Shown: positions 1-9,000 of the stretch, in pieces | Layout: every line of letters begins with the position of its first letter | How positions within the stretch are numbered: the stretch's first letter is position 1 | Assembly: GCA_900318665.1 (NCBI GenBank) | Contig: ONLQ01000002.1 | Location: 1 to 64,000, forward strand | Direction: 5' to 3' | DNA from: an uncultured Bacteroidales bacterium | Lineage (GTDB): Bacteria > Bacteroidota > Bacteroidia > Bacteroidales > P3 | DNA: 64,000 nucleotides | Position numbers and translations under genes: made by a program | Notes under the pieces: generated by a model | The model's database searches: none | What the model saw: the letters and a program-made list of their open reading frames with translations, nothing else | What the model was told of the DNA's origin: nothing

Positions 1-2
1 GC

Positions 3-1589
3 GACAAGGCTCTTTTCTCGCTGACGTGGCGTCAGATGCTGGAGCGTGTTCCAAATCTTGCTATCTGGCAGGACGAGGTTGTAGGGTTGCAGCAGAGTGG
101 GGGAGAGGTGTGTGGTGTGATTACGCGTATGGGGATAGAGATAGCCGCCAAGGCGGTGGTGCTGACAAATGGTACTTTTCTGAATGGGAAGATTTTTGTT
201 GGAGAGACCACATGGACCGGTGGGCGCATAGGTGAGTTCCCTGCTGTGGGGCTGTCGGACCAACTGCGTGAAATGGGATTCGAGGTGGAACGACTAAAGA
301 CGGGTACACCAGTCCGCATAGATGGTAGCACGATAGATTTCTCAAAACTGACGATACAGCCTGGCGACGAAAAGCCGTCTAAATTTTCTTTCTCTAATAC
401 TGTTCCGTTGTCGGGGCAGGTGTCATGCTACCTTGCATATACTAACCTTCGGACTCATGAGATTTTGAAAACTGGTTTTGACCGCTCGCCACTTTACACT
501 GGACGTATACAGGGACACGGCCCTCGCTATTGTCCGTCGATAGAGGACAAGATTGTTCGTTTTGCCGACAAGGAACGCCACCAGTTGTTTGTGGAGCCCG
601 AAGGGCGTAATACCAATTCGTATTACCTTAATGGTTTCTCTTCTTCGTTGCCTTTGGAGGTCCAGTTGGACGCACTGCATAGTATTGAGGGGTTTGAGAA
701 GGCGAGAATCTATAAGCCGGGTTATGCTATAGAATATGACTATTTTCCACCTACGCAACTCAACTATACCCTTGAAACCAAGAATGTAAGCGGGCTGTAC
801 TTTGCTGGGCAGATAAATGGTACTACGGGATATGAAGAGGCTGCTTGTCAAGGTTTGATGGCAGGAATAAACGCCGCATTGAGGGTGAAAGGTCGTGCGC
901 CGTTTGTGCTCAATCGTACACAGGCTTATATCGGTGTGCTGATAGATGACCTTGTTTCTAAAGGAGTTGACGAGCCGTATCGTATGTTTACTTCGCGTGC
1001 AGAGTATCGTATTTTGCTGCGTCAGGACAATGCCGATGAGCGACTGACGCCGTTGTCGTATGAGTTAGGTCTGGCCGATGAGTCGCGTATGCGTGCTGTG
1101 GAATATAAGATTTCGCAGCAAAACATTGTTTCCAAGATAGTTGAGGAAACTAATGTCCTTCCATCGGAGGCCAATGCGCTTCTTGAGAAGAAAGGTACTC
1201 CAGCATTGCAGCAGAAGGTTAAATTGGTGAATATTCTGTTGCGTCCAGAAATCTGTATTGCTGATTTGATTGCTTTGTCGCCAGACCTGCGTAGTGCTGT
1301 TGATGGAGTTGATGAGAAGTATCGCGACGATGTGGCGCAAGCGGTGGAGATAAGGTTGAAATATCAGCGTTATATAGAGAAAGAGCAGGAGGTTGCCGCT
1401 CGCATATTGAAATTTGAGGATATTGCGCTGCCAGCGGATTTGGACTATTTTGCGATAACAGCGTTGTCGTATGAGAGTAGGGAAAAACTTACGAAAATGC
1501 GTCCTGCCACTATCGGACAGGCCTCGCGTATTAGCGGTGTTTCGCCGGCTGATGTTTCGGTGTTGGTGATTTATATGTCGCATAGATAG
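3..1589 (+). CDS. mnmG: tRNA uridine-5-carboxymethylaminomethyl modification enzyme MnmG, 5' truncated by window edge
   Basis: With MnmE, this FAD enzyme installs the cmnm5 group on U34 of a set of tRNAs in the cytoplasm. About 529 residues are visible. The family is usually about 620-630 long, so roughly the first 100 residues, including the N-terminal FAD-binding glycine motif, lie before the window. The frame is open from base 3, ahead of the first ATG at 36, and the peptide there ([11 protein letters not shown]) already fits MnmG, so 36 is not the start. Family landmarks seen are [58 protein letters not shown] and the C-terminal [18 protein letters not shown]. The older name is gidA, a gene often found near the replication origin. 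The next gene is rsmA, 155 bp downstream. Confidence 0.97.
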   Translation, partial: DKALFSLTWRQMLERVPNLAIWQDEVVGLQQSGGEVCGVITRMGIEIAAKAVVLTNGTFLNGKIFVGETTWTGGRIGEFPAVGLSDQLREMGFEVERLKTGTPVRIDGSTIDFSKLTIQPGDEKPSKFSFSNTVPLSGQVSCYLAYTNLRTHEILKTGFDRSPLYTGRIQGHGPRYCPSIEDKIVRFADKERHQLFVEPEGRNTNSYYLNGFSSSLPLEVQLDALHSIEGFEKARIYKPGYAIEYDYFPPTQLNYTLETKNVSGLYFAGQINGTTGYEEAACQGLMAGINAALRVKGRAPFVLNRTQAYIGVLIDDLVSKGVDEPYRMFTSRAEYRILLRQDNADERLTPLSYELGLADESRMRAVEYKISQQNIVSKIVEETNVLPSEANALLEKKGTPALQQKVKLVNILLRPEICIADLIALSPDLRSAVDGVDEKYRDDVAQAVEIRLKYQRYIEKEQEVAARILKFEDIALPADLDYFAITALSYESREKLTKMRPATIGQASRISGVSPADVSVLVIYMSHR

Positions 1590-1629
1590 GGTGTTGTTGA
1601 TAATGTATAAATAATGTTGATTGTGGCAT

Positions 1630-1645
1630 GGTTTCACGGGAAACA
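1630..1645. promoter_or_regulatory. parS-like palindrome (candidate ParB site)
   Basis: The core at 1631-1644 reads GTTTCACGGGAAAC. It matches the widely conserved chromosomal parS core GTTTCACGTGAAAC at 13 of 14 positions, and 14 of 16 if the flanking bases are counted. The mismatch is at the centre and breaks the perfect palindrome. It lies in the gap after mnmG, a gene classically near origins, where parS sites cluster. No parA or parB is in the window, and I saw no second copy. A chance match is possible. Confidence 0.35.
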
Positions 1646-1744
1646 ACGCACTTTTAATGTTGAAAACAAATATTTTAGCACTTGTTGAAATTGGGAATTG
1701 AAACAGGAGAGCAGAGAAAAAACAATTATATTTTATATGAGAAA

Positions 1745-2506
1745 ATGGAAGTAAGAGCAAAAAAACAGTTGGGACAGCATTTTTTGAAGGACGAGAGTAT
1801 TGCGCATCGTATTGCTGACAGTCTTGGCGGGTTGTCGCCCTATTTGTTGGAGATAGGGCCTGGAATGGGTGTTTTGACCAAGTATCTGGTTGATGACGGA
1901 CGATATTCTTTCTCGGCTGTGGAACTTGACACGGAGTCGGTAGAGTATCTGCACCAGCATTATCCTTCGCTGAATGTGATTGAGGGGGATTTTCTTCGTA
2001 TGGACCTTGCGAAGTTGTATGGTCAGAATGTTTCGATAATAGGGAATTTTCCATACAATATCTCGTCGCAGATTCTTTTCAAAGTCTATGACTTTCGCAA
2101 TCTTGTCCCAGAGGTGGTGGGAATGTTCCAAAAGGAGGTGGCAGAGCGTGTGGCTGCTAAACCGGGAAGCAAGATATACGGCATATTGAGTGTTCTGCTT
2201 TCGGCATTTTATGATATCGAATACCTGTTCACCGTCGATGAGCATGTTTTCAATCCGCCGCCAAAAGTGAAATCGGCTGTCATCCGTTTGCGTCGCAATG
2301 GGGTGGATCGTTTAGATTGCGATGAGGCTCTTTTCTTCAAAACAGTGAAGACGGGATTCAACCAGCGCCGCAAGACTTTGCGCAATGCGCTTAAGCCTCT
2401 TGGAATGAGCCTCGAAGGTGTGCCGTCGGTGTTGCTCGAGAAGCGTGCAGAGCAACTGTCGGTGGATGATTTTATAGTGATAACCAATAATCTTCGTCAG
2501 TTATGA
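1745..2506 (+). CDS. rsmA: 16S rRNA (adenine1518/1519-N6)-dimethyltransferase RsmA (KsgA)
   Basis: This SAM-dependent enzyme dimethylates two adjacent adenines in the 3' hairpin of 16S rRNA late in 30S assembly. The protein has 253 residues, normal for the family. The start at 1745 was chosen because the family signature (KKQLGQHFLKD) begins a few residues later; the upstream in-frame start at 1682 would add 21 residues with no family similarity. SAM motif I is LEIGPGMGVLTKYL (about residues 35-48). The catalytic motif is NFPYNIS, and the C-terminal helical domain contains FNQRRKTLRNAL. The stop overlaps the start of the next gene by four bases (ATGA), so the two are translationally coupled. 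Confidence 0.96.
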   Translation: MEVRAKKQLGQHFLKDESIAHRIADSLGGLSPYLLEIGPGMGVLTKYLVDDGRYSFSAVELDTESVEYLHQHYPSLNVIEGDFLRMDLAKLYGQNVSIIGNFPYNISSQILFKVYDFRNLVPEVVGMFQKEVAERVAAKPGSKIYGILSVLLSAFYDIEYLFTVDEHVFNPPPKVKSAVIRLRRNGVDRLDCDEALFFKTVKTGFNQRRKTLRNALKPLGMSLEGVPSVLLEKRAEQLSVDDFIVITNNLRQL

Positions 2507-3084
2507 CAATATTTGAATATATTTTGATTGCTCTTGCCTTTGGTACTGAGACTATGCTATTTATGCGCCGCCATACGGAAAAAGTGCCTGTACGTTTGAC
2601 GCAGGGAGCGGCTCTTGCATCTATAGTGGCATTGGTCTATGCGGTAATGTTTTTGCTGGGCATACGCATTGGCAATATTTTGCGGTTTGCTGACCCTGAT
2701 ATGGGTGCATCGTTTGACACCGCCAACAGCCTTGTTTTTGTTGGACTTGCCGTTGTGGTGGTGTTGAAAATGCTCATCTCTCTGCGTCGTTGCAAAAACC
2801 GAGAGGCGGTGATATATAATATAGAACGATACACGACAATGGTTGCTTTGGCCTTTGCTATGGGAATCAATGTCTTGATATTTGGTTTGGGTGTTGGTTT
2901 TCTTCCTGCTACGGATGGTGATTTATGGCGTGTGGCAATACCGATGTTTGTGGCAGTGCTGTTGCTGGCTTACTGGGGCGTTATGCTTGGGCGCCAGAAG
3001 GTTGAGATAAGGGAGAAACGTTGGATTTTTATTTCAGTGATACTGCTTCTTGCCGTGGTGTTATACCGAGTTTTCACGCTATAG
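2503..3084 (+). CDS. MntP-like six-TM membrane protein (divergent manganese efflux family)
   Basis: This 193-residue protein has about six hydrophobic segments in two related halves. The layout, the KMLISLRR stretch at the end of the first half and the second-half helix (VALAFAMGINVLIFGLGVGFL region) resemble MntP/YebN manganese exporters. The two helix-borne aspartates expected in MntP (LDAFAVS and IDALAVG type motifs) are replaced here by TETMLF and INVLIF, so the metal-transport function is uncertain. It overlaps rsmA by four bases, which implies cotranslation. It may be a repurposed or inactive homologue, or an unrelated small membrane protein; the assignment rests on topology and weak motif similarity. 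Confidence 0.5.
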   Translation: MTIFEYILIALAFGTETMLFMRRHTEKVPVRLTQGAALASIVALVYAVMFLLGIRIGNILRFADPDMGASFDTANSLVFVGLAVVVVLKMLISLRRCKNREAVIYNIERYTTMVALAFAMGINVLIFGLGVGFLPATDGDLWRVAIPMFVAVLLLAYWGVMLGRQKVEIREKRWIFISVILLLAVVLYRVFTL

Positions 3085-3182
3085 TCTTTATGATTGTCTG
3101 TAATCGGTATAGTGTCAGTGTGGCGTCTATTTAAGGCGTAATTGTATAAGAACGGTGTAAACCGTTTAATCTATGATTGATA

Positions 3183-5009
3183 ATGGTTAGATTGGAACTA
3201 CTTGCTCCGGCTAAAAACCTTGAACAGGGCATTGCAGCGATAGACCATGGTGCCGATGCGCTGTATATAGGGCCTCCGTCTTTTGGCGCCCGTGTGGCGG
3301 CAGGGAACAGACTTCAGGATATTGAGCAGTTGGTGGAATATGCCCATCTATTTCATTCCAAGATATATGTGACGGTTAATACGTTGCTGTATGATGACGA
3401 ATTGGAGCAGGCTGCACGCATGATTCACGACCTATATAATGTGGGCGTAGATGCCATATTGGTGCAGGATATGGGGCTTCTGCAATGCGATTTGCCGCCT
3501 ATTGAACTTCATGCAAGCACGCAGACGCATAATGCTACTGTGGAGCGTGTAAAGTTCTTGGAACAAGCGGGTTTCCGCCGTGTGGTTTTGGCGAGGGAGA
3601 CCTCGTTGGAGCAGATGCGTGCTATACGTGAGCAGACAAATGTGGATTTGGAGGCTTTTGTGCAGGGGGCTTTGTGTGTGTCGTATAGCGGGCAGTGCTA
3701 TATGAGCGAGTACCTAACGCATAGGAGTGGCAATCGTGGCTGCTGCACGCAGCCTTGTCGGTCGTCGTATGATTTGCTGAATGCTGATGGCAGGTTATTG
3801 CGACAGAATGAGCATCTGCTTTCGCTCAAGGATTTCTCGGCAGCGCAACATATTGAGAGCATGGCTGATGCTGGTATTGTGTCGTTCAAGATTGAGGGGC
3901 GGTTGAAGGATATGGGATATGTGAAGAATCTGACGGCATTTTATAGGCAACTGTTTGATAACATGATGGAACGGCGGTCGGAATACAGGCCGTTATCTTC
4001 TGGTAGGTGTCGTTTCTTTTTCGTCCCTGACTTGCAAAAGACTTTTAATAGAGGTTTTACTGACTATTTTCTGTGTGACCGACAGCCTATGGCATCGTTT
4101 CATACCCAGAAATCTATTGGAAAACAGGTGGGTAGGGTAGTAGCGGTGCAAAGAGAGTCGTTTACGGTGGAGAGTGATGAACGTTTTACGGCTGGCGATG
4201 GGCTTTGTTACTATGCCGACGGCGAGATGAAGGGCTTTCTGGTGAATAGGGTTAATGGCAATGTGTTGTTTCCCAATAGTATGCCACAGATAAAGGTGGG
4301 TACGGAACTGTGGCGAAACAATGATTTTGCCTTCGAGAAGATGTTGCAGGGTCGTTCTGCTGTCCGTGAGATAGGCGTATCTGCCATGTTCTCAGCTACT
4401 GAGGATGGTTTTACTCTTCGGCTGACCGATGACGACGGTTTTCAATACGAGGCTTCGGTGGATTGGGCTAAAGAGCAGGCGCAGAATGTGTTGAAATCGG
4501 GTGATATGATTGTGCGGCAGTTGTCGAAATTGGGTGATACGGTCTATTCGATGCGTGATTTTACGGATGCTACGCAAGGGGCTTATTTTATTCCTGTTGC
4601 GGTGCTCAACCAGTTGCGGCGTGATGCTGTGGCGGGATTGGATGCTGCCAGACGTGCGTCGGCAGTGCCTCAGCCTACGCGCCGTATTGATACAGGATGC
4701 GGTAGGGTTGGCGAGAATTTGGATTATTCGTATAATGTGGTAAATAGCAAGGCTGAGGCGTTTTATCGTGAACATGGCGCGGTAAGTGTCGAGCCAGGTC
4801 TTGAGGTCTCGCAACAGTTTGGGAATAAGGCTTTGATGACTACAAAATACTGCTTGCGGTATGAACTGGGGCAGTGTCTGCGATGCAAGAACAACAAAAA
4901 AGTCTCTGAAGAGTATCGTGGCGAGTTGTATCTGCGGAATAATAAAAGGCTGTTCCGTCTGGAGTTTGATTGTCAGAACTGTATGATGCGTATTTTTAAG
5001 GCAGAATAA
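3183..5009 (+). CDS. Peptidase U32 family protein, TrhP/RlhA-like RNA hydroxylation protein
   Basis: U32 proteins were first annotated as collagenase-like peptidases. The E. coli members TrhP and RlhA are instead needed for prephenate-dependent 5-hydroxylation of tRNA U34 and 23S rRNA C2501. The ATG at 3183 gives 608 residues, closer to RlhA (about 650) than TrhP (about 450). A TTG at 3177 would add two residues. The N-terminal barrel begins RLELLAPAKNLEQG. A cysteine cluster occurs around residues 160-195 (CVSYSGQCYMSE, RGCCTQPC), as expected for an iron-sulfur ligand set. The C-terminal domain contains the family end (MTTKYCLRYELGQCLRC) with further paired cysteines. I cannot say which RNA is the substrate. 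Confidence 0.88.
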   Translation: MVRLELLAPAKNLEQGIAAIDHGADALYIGPPSFGARVAAGNRLQDIEQLVEYAHLFHSKIYVTVNTLLYDDELEQAARMIHDLYNVGVDAILVQDMGLLQCDLPPIELHASTQTHNATVERVKFLEQAGFRRVVLARETSLEQMRAIREQTNVDLEAFVQGALCVSYSGQCYMSEYLTHRSGNRGCCTQPCRSSYDLLNADGRLLRQNEHLLSLKDFSAAQHIESMADAGIVSFKIEGRLKDMGYVKNLTAFYRQLFDNMMERRSEYRPLSSGRCRFFFVPDLQKTFNRGFTDYFLCDRQPMASFHTQKSIGKQVGRVVAVQRESFTVESDERFTAGDGLCYYADGEMKGFLVNRVNGNVLFPNSMPQIKVGTELWRNNDFAFEKMLQGRSAVREIGVSAMFSATEDGFTLRLTDDDGFQYEASVDWAKEQAQNVLKSGDMIVRQLSKLGDTVYSMRDFTDATQGAYFIPVAVLNQLRRDAVAGLDAARRASAVPQPTRRIDTGCGRVGENLDYSYNVVNSKAEAFYREHGAVSVEPGLEVSQQFGNKALMTTKYCLRYELGQCLRCKNNKKVSEEYRGELYLRNNKRLFRLEFDCQNCMMRIFKAE

Positions 5010-5029
5010 ATATTTAAATTGTTATATCT

Positions 5030-5320
5030 ATGAATTTTACTGGTCTTATTATCGGTATTGGCTCTTTCTTATGTATAGGGCTGTTTCATCCGCTGGTTAT
5101 CAAGGCGGAATATTACTGGGGCGTTAAAAGTTGGTGGGCTTTTCTCTTTGTGGGGCTTGCCGGTATTGCTGGTTCGTTGCTGTGTTCTAACGATATAGCC
5201 TCAATACTGTTTGGCGTTTTCGCGTTCTCTTCCTTATGGGGTATCGGCGAGATTTTCCAGCAGAGAAAGCGTGTGCAGAGAGGCTGGTTCCCGAAAAATC
5301 CTAAGCGGAAGTACGATTAA
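5030..5320 (+). CDS. DUF4491 family small membrane protein
   Basis: This 96-residue protein has three hydrophobic segments and closes with WFPKNPKRK. The start (MNFTGLIIGIGSF), the HPLVIKAEYYWG motif and the C-terminal WGIGEIFQQ...KRVQRGWFPKNPKRK block are characteristic of DUF4491, a small inner-membrane family common in Bacteroidales. Its function is not known. It starts 20 bp after the U32 gene and is likely cotranscribed with it. A GTCGTTGC/GCAACGAC hairpin at 5360-5388 separates it from the convergent minus-strand gene. Confidence 0.85.
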   Translation: MNFTGLIIGIGSFLCIGLFHPLVIKAEYYWGVKSWWAFLFVGLAGIAGSLLCSNDIASILFGVFAFSSLWGIGEIFQQRKRVQRGWFPKNPKRKYD

Positions 5321-5359
5321 GGCTGCTTTGTAGGCGTGGATTGCTAATTCTTTGGCGAG

Positions 5360-5388
5360 GTCGTTGCGGGGTGCAAGTATGCAACGAC
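5360..5388. other. Hairpin between convergent genes
   Basis: An 8-bp perfect inverted repeat (5360-5367 with 5381-5388) with a 13-nt loop lies between the converging genes ending at 5320 and 5404. There is no T tract on either side, so it is at best a weak or factor-assisted terminator. Confidence 0.4.
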
Positions 5389-5403
5389 GGGGATGTTGAT
5401 TGG

Positions 5404-5757
5404 TTAGATGTGTCTTATCACGGGGTTTTGTTTTATGTGCAGCAGTATTTCGTGAAATAGGGTTTCGTCTATCTCTTTTAGGTATTGCATGCAGTCTCCT
5501 TTGAAATCTTCATGTACTTTATCGTATCTGCCGTCGCCTCCGCCGCTGTATCTTGTCCAGTCTTCAAACTCCTCAAGGGTGGCGTTTTTGTTGCAGCCGG
5601 TTATCTCCTCGGTGATAACAAAATCGTTGTTGCTGGGTGCTGCAAATAGCGATAATCCGCCTGGGGCATACTGCCGCTTCTTTAACAGCCAATTTGTGAA
5701 CTCGTTGTCTTTGATGAAGATTTGATGGAATCTTTTGTTCAACTCTTTTGCGTTCAT
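5404..5757 (-). CDS. Small hypothetical cytoplasmic protein
   Basis: This 117-residue protein has no signal peptide or membrane segment and a mixed, mildly acidic composition. It begins MNAKELNKRFHQIF and ends LLHIKQNPVIRHI, with a central TGCNKNATLEEFEDWTRYSGGGDGRYDKV stretch (read in two pieces, TGCNKNATLEEFEDWT and RYSGGGDGRYDKV). I do not recognise the family. It is convergent with the DUF4491 gene and has no -7 box that I can see just upstream. Coding is supported by an open frame with normal composition and the lack of a better alternative on the other strand. Confidence 0.55.
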   Translation of the reverse strand: MNAKELNKRFHQIFIKDNEFTNWLLKKRQYAPGGLSLFAAPSNNDFVITEEITGCNKNATLEEFEDWTRYSGGGDGRYDKVHEDFKGDCMQYLKEIDETLFHEILLHIKQNPVIRHI

Positions 5758-5823
5758 GAATTTTCGGTTTTAATGTCTTTACATTATAATGAATTGCTTG
5801 AAACATGCGTTTTTTTAGTTTCT

Positions 5824-5862
5824 GAGAAAAAAAATACTCCTCAATAATAGCATTGAGGAGTG
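5824..5862 (-). terminator. Rho-independent terminator for the giant surface-protein gene
   Basis: A perfect 10-bp stem (5836-5845 with 5852-5861) has a 6-nt loop. Read on the minus strand it is followed by ATTTTTTTTC, a good U tract. It lies about 220 bp beyond the minus-strand gene that ends at 6079 and before the next minus-strand gene. Confidence 0.8.
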
Positions 5863-5954
5863 TTTTGTGGTTTTGGATTTTTGATGTAATTTTTTCCGGC
5901 GAGAGTCGAGTGTGAGGTGACACCTTGTCATCCTGCGGCTTTTTTTTGTGTAGC

Positions 5955-6009
5955 GCACCACACGGTGTGTGGTATTATGTGCGCTTCGCGCGTTTTGCCT
6001 CCTCGAGGC
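5955..6009 (-). repeat. Multi-hairpin intergenic repeat, copy A
   Basis: Read on the minus strand this has three hairpins in a row: GCCTC-GAG-GAGGC (6009-5997), GCGC-GAA-GCGC (5991-5981) and ACCACAC-ACC-GTGTGGT (5973-5957). The order, the AAAAC and ACATAA spacers and the three-base loops match two other copies in the window (about 32703 and 34036 on the plus strand), with stem bases changed in a pairing-preserving way. Together with the terminator at 5836-5861 it occupies the gene-free stretch 5758-6078. Confidence 0.65.
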
Positions 6010-6078
6010 AATTTGAGGCTTCCTTGTTATGGTTGATAATGGGGAGAGTGGGTTAGTGGGGATGATGTGTGATTGGGG

Positions 6079-9000
6079 TTAGCGGAGGAGGGTTACTGTT
6101 CCTTTTTTGGTTAGCCAGGATTTTGGGTCGTGGATTGTTGTGTAGTGGATTACGTAGGTGTAGGTGGCTTGTGGGCAGAGGGTGCCGTTGTAGGTGCCGT
6201 CCCAGACGTCGTTGATGCTGTTGAATTTGTATATGAATTGGCCTTGGCGGGTATAGACGTAACACTCTAATTCGTTGATGCCTACGCCTGCTATGCGCAT
6301 TACGTTGTTGTCTAATCGGTTGGGTGTTATTAGGTTGGGGACCCATAGGCCAGAGCGGTCGAAGTGGATGCGTCGTGTTAGGGTATCGGTGCAGCCGTAG
6401 TCGTCGAAGACTATCAATTTTATTGTCTCTACGGTGTCGGAGGGGTTGTCGAAGCGGTAGGTCAGGGTCTTGCTGGTGTCGAGGAATTGGCCTGATAAAT
6501 ACCACTGTCGGCGGCTGTTGTTGCGGCTGATGTCGTTTAGTTGGATTTCGGGATTTTCCCATGTGGGGTGCTCTGGGTTGACGGTTAGGTCGCCGGAGAG
6601 GGGATGGGTTTTTAGGATGTCGAGGGTGACGATGCTGTCGCAGCCGTACTGGCTTTGCAGGTATGCAATGGGTTGGTCGAGAGGCCGATAGGTGTAGTCG
6701 TTGCCGTCAATCCAATGGAGCGTGGTGCCCCAGCAAAGGATGATGTGGTCGGTGGTGTCGTAGGTGGGGCATACGGTGAGGTGTAGGCGTTCGTTGCTGT
6801 CACAGCCATAGATGGATTGGCGGTAGATGCCGTAGGTGCCTGCTGTGGTCAGCGTCTGGCTGTCCCAGAGGAGTTGCTGGTTGTCGCAGATGGTGTCGTA
6901 GCGTGTGATGTTATAGGCTGGGTGGACATGGACTAATAGGATGACGGTGCTGTCGGCGCCGCAGTGGTTGATGCGATGGAGTGCTATTGTGCCGCCTTCG
7001 ACGAAGACGGTGTCGTGCCAATAAAGTGGAAGCGCATCGTCGCAGACATTCCGCTGTATGGCGCTGTCAACATTGCGACAAACGGATAGGGTGAAATGCA
7101 GTATGCTGTCGCAGTTTGCGGCATTGATGAGGCGGAACACTGTGTCGGAAACATCGGATGCGAAGGCTGCATTGTTGTAGCGATAGGTTGGGAGTTCGTT
7201 TTCGGTTATCATAACGCTATCGGTGCTATAGGACGGTGCGCCTCGTATGGTTAGAGATAGTGTTATGGTGGAGTCGCAGCCGTGTTGTGAGGAGAGGACT
7301 GCGAAGGGCGCAGGCAGCACTATGTCGGTGTAGCGTTTGTCATCCTGCCAGAGGATGGTATCGCCACGGCAGATGGAGATGGAGTCGGTAGAAGTGAGTG
7401 TGGGCCAGACTTTTAGATAAATGTTTTCGATGCTGTCGCAGTTGTGGATAGAGGTTAGTGGAATGACATAAGTGCCTTCGGTGTTGAAGGTCTGTCCCGA
7501 CTGGGAGAAGGTCTGATTGTCGCAGATGGTGTCGTGGTAGGTGTTGAGATAGGAGTAGTACATGGAGAGGCGCAGGGTAGTTACGCTGTCGCAGCCTATG
7601 CTGTTGGTGTTGAGAATGGTGTCGGTGTGGTTGGAAGAGGTGAAATGTCTGCCATGCCATTCGAAGCTATCGCAGGCCGAAAAGACATCGTCGTAGGCGC
7701 TGCTGGCTTTCACTTTCAGATGCATGGTTAGGCTGCTGTCGGAGCCGCAATGGGTGGAAATGGTGGTGCGCTTGACGGCGGTTTCGGTGAAGTTTACGCC
7801 GTTCCACACATGAGGGGTCTGGGTGTCGCAGATGGTGTCGAAAATGGTTGTGTCGGTATTGAGACAGACAATCATTGTGTAGTGGACCAGGCTGTCGCAT
7901 TCCCAACGGTTGGCCAAACGGAAAACGCTGTCGGTCATGTTGTCGGCGAAAGTTGCATTGTGGTAGTTGTGCGGCAGGTCGTTTTCGGGCACTATCTCGG
8001 TGAAGTTGGTGATGTTGATGGGTCGGACGGTGGTAAGGATTTTGGTTATAGAGTCGCAGAGGTGTATGGTCTGCCCTATATCTCGCCGCTGACGTAGGAC
8101 CTCGCTGTTTCCCAATCCGTTTTGTATGGCGTCGCAGATGGTGTCGTAAACGGTTACCTCGCTATTCTCGAAAAACGAACTGATGATGCTTATGGTGCTG
8201 TCGGCGCCTTCGCGTGTCTGGATTACAAAGCGCGTGGTGTCCTCGTTGCGGAAGGTGTTGCGTATGCCGTTGATTACGAATGTTGCGGGCTCGCCGCTGC
8301 AGATAGACAGATGGACGGTGGTGTCGTGGTTTCGTGCCACATGGAGCGAGAAATGCAGAAAACTGTCGCAGCCGAACACGTTGGAAAGGATGAAGAGGGT
8401 GTCAACAACATCGCTGTCGAAAGCGACATTGTTGAAGCGGAACCATGGCAGGTTGTTTTCTGTGACGGTGGTGTTGACATATTTATACGACAGCCCGTGG
8501 ATTGTCAGTGAAAGTCGTATTGTTGAGTCGCAGCCGTGTTGGGAGTGGTAGGTTGTGTCGGGGGCTGGCGAGAGGACTTTGGAATATAACCGGCCGTTTT
8601 CTTCCCATAGGAGAGTGTCGCCACGGCAGATGGAGCGGCGGTCGTTCTGTGTGAATGTGGGCCAGACTTTGAGGTTGATTTCCTCGACGCTGTCGCAGTT
8701 GTTGACGGTGCGCAGGCGGATTTCGTGACTGCCGTTGGTGTAGAATACCCTGCCGGACTGTGTGAAAGTCTGGTTGCTGCAGATGGTGTCGTAGAAGGCT
8801 GTGCGATAGACGGGTTTTTCGGAAAGGATGAGCATTATATTGCTGTCGGCGCCGCAGAAGGTGGCTATTTTGTAGAGATGTGTGCCTGCGGTGTCGAATT
8901 GGTGGCTGTGGATGGAGTAGGGGTATTTGTTGGCGCAGACGTTGCGACGGAGGGTGGTGTCGTGGTTGTAGCAGACGCGGAGGGTGAAATGAAGGATGCT

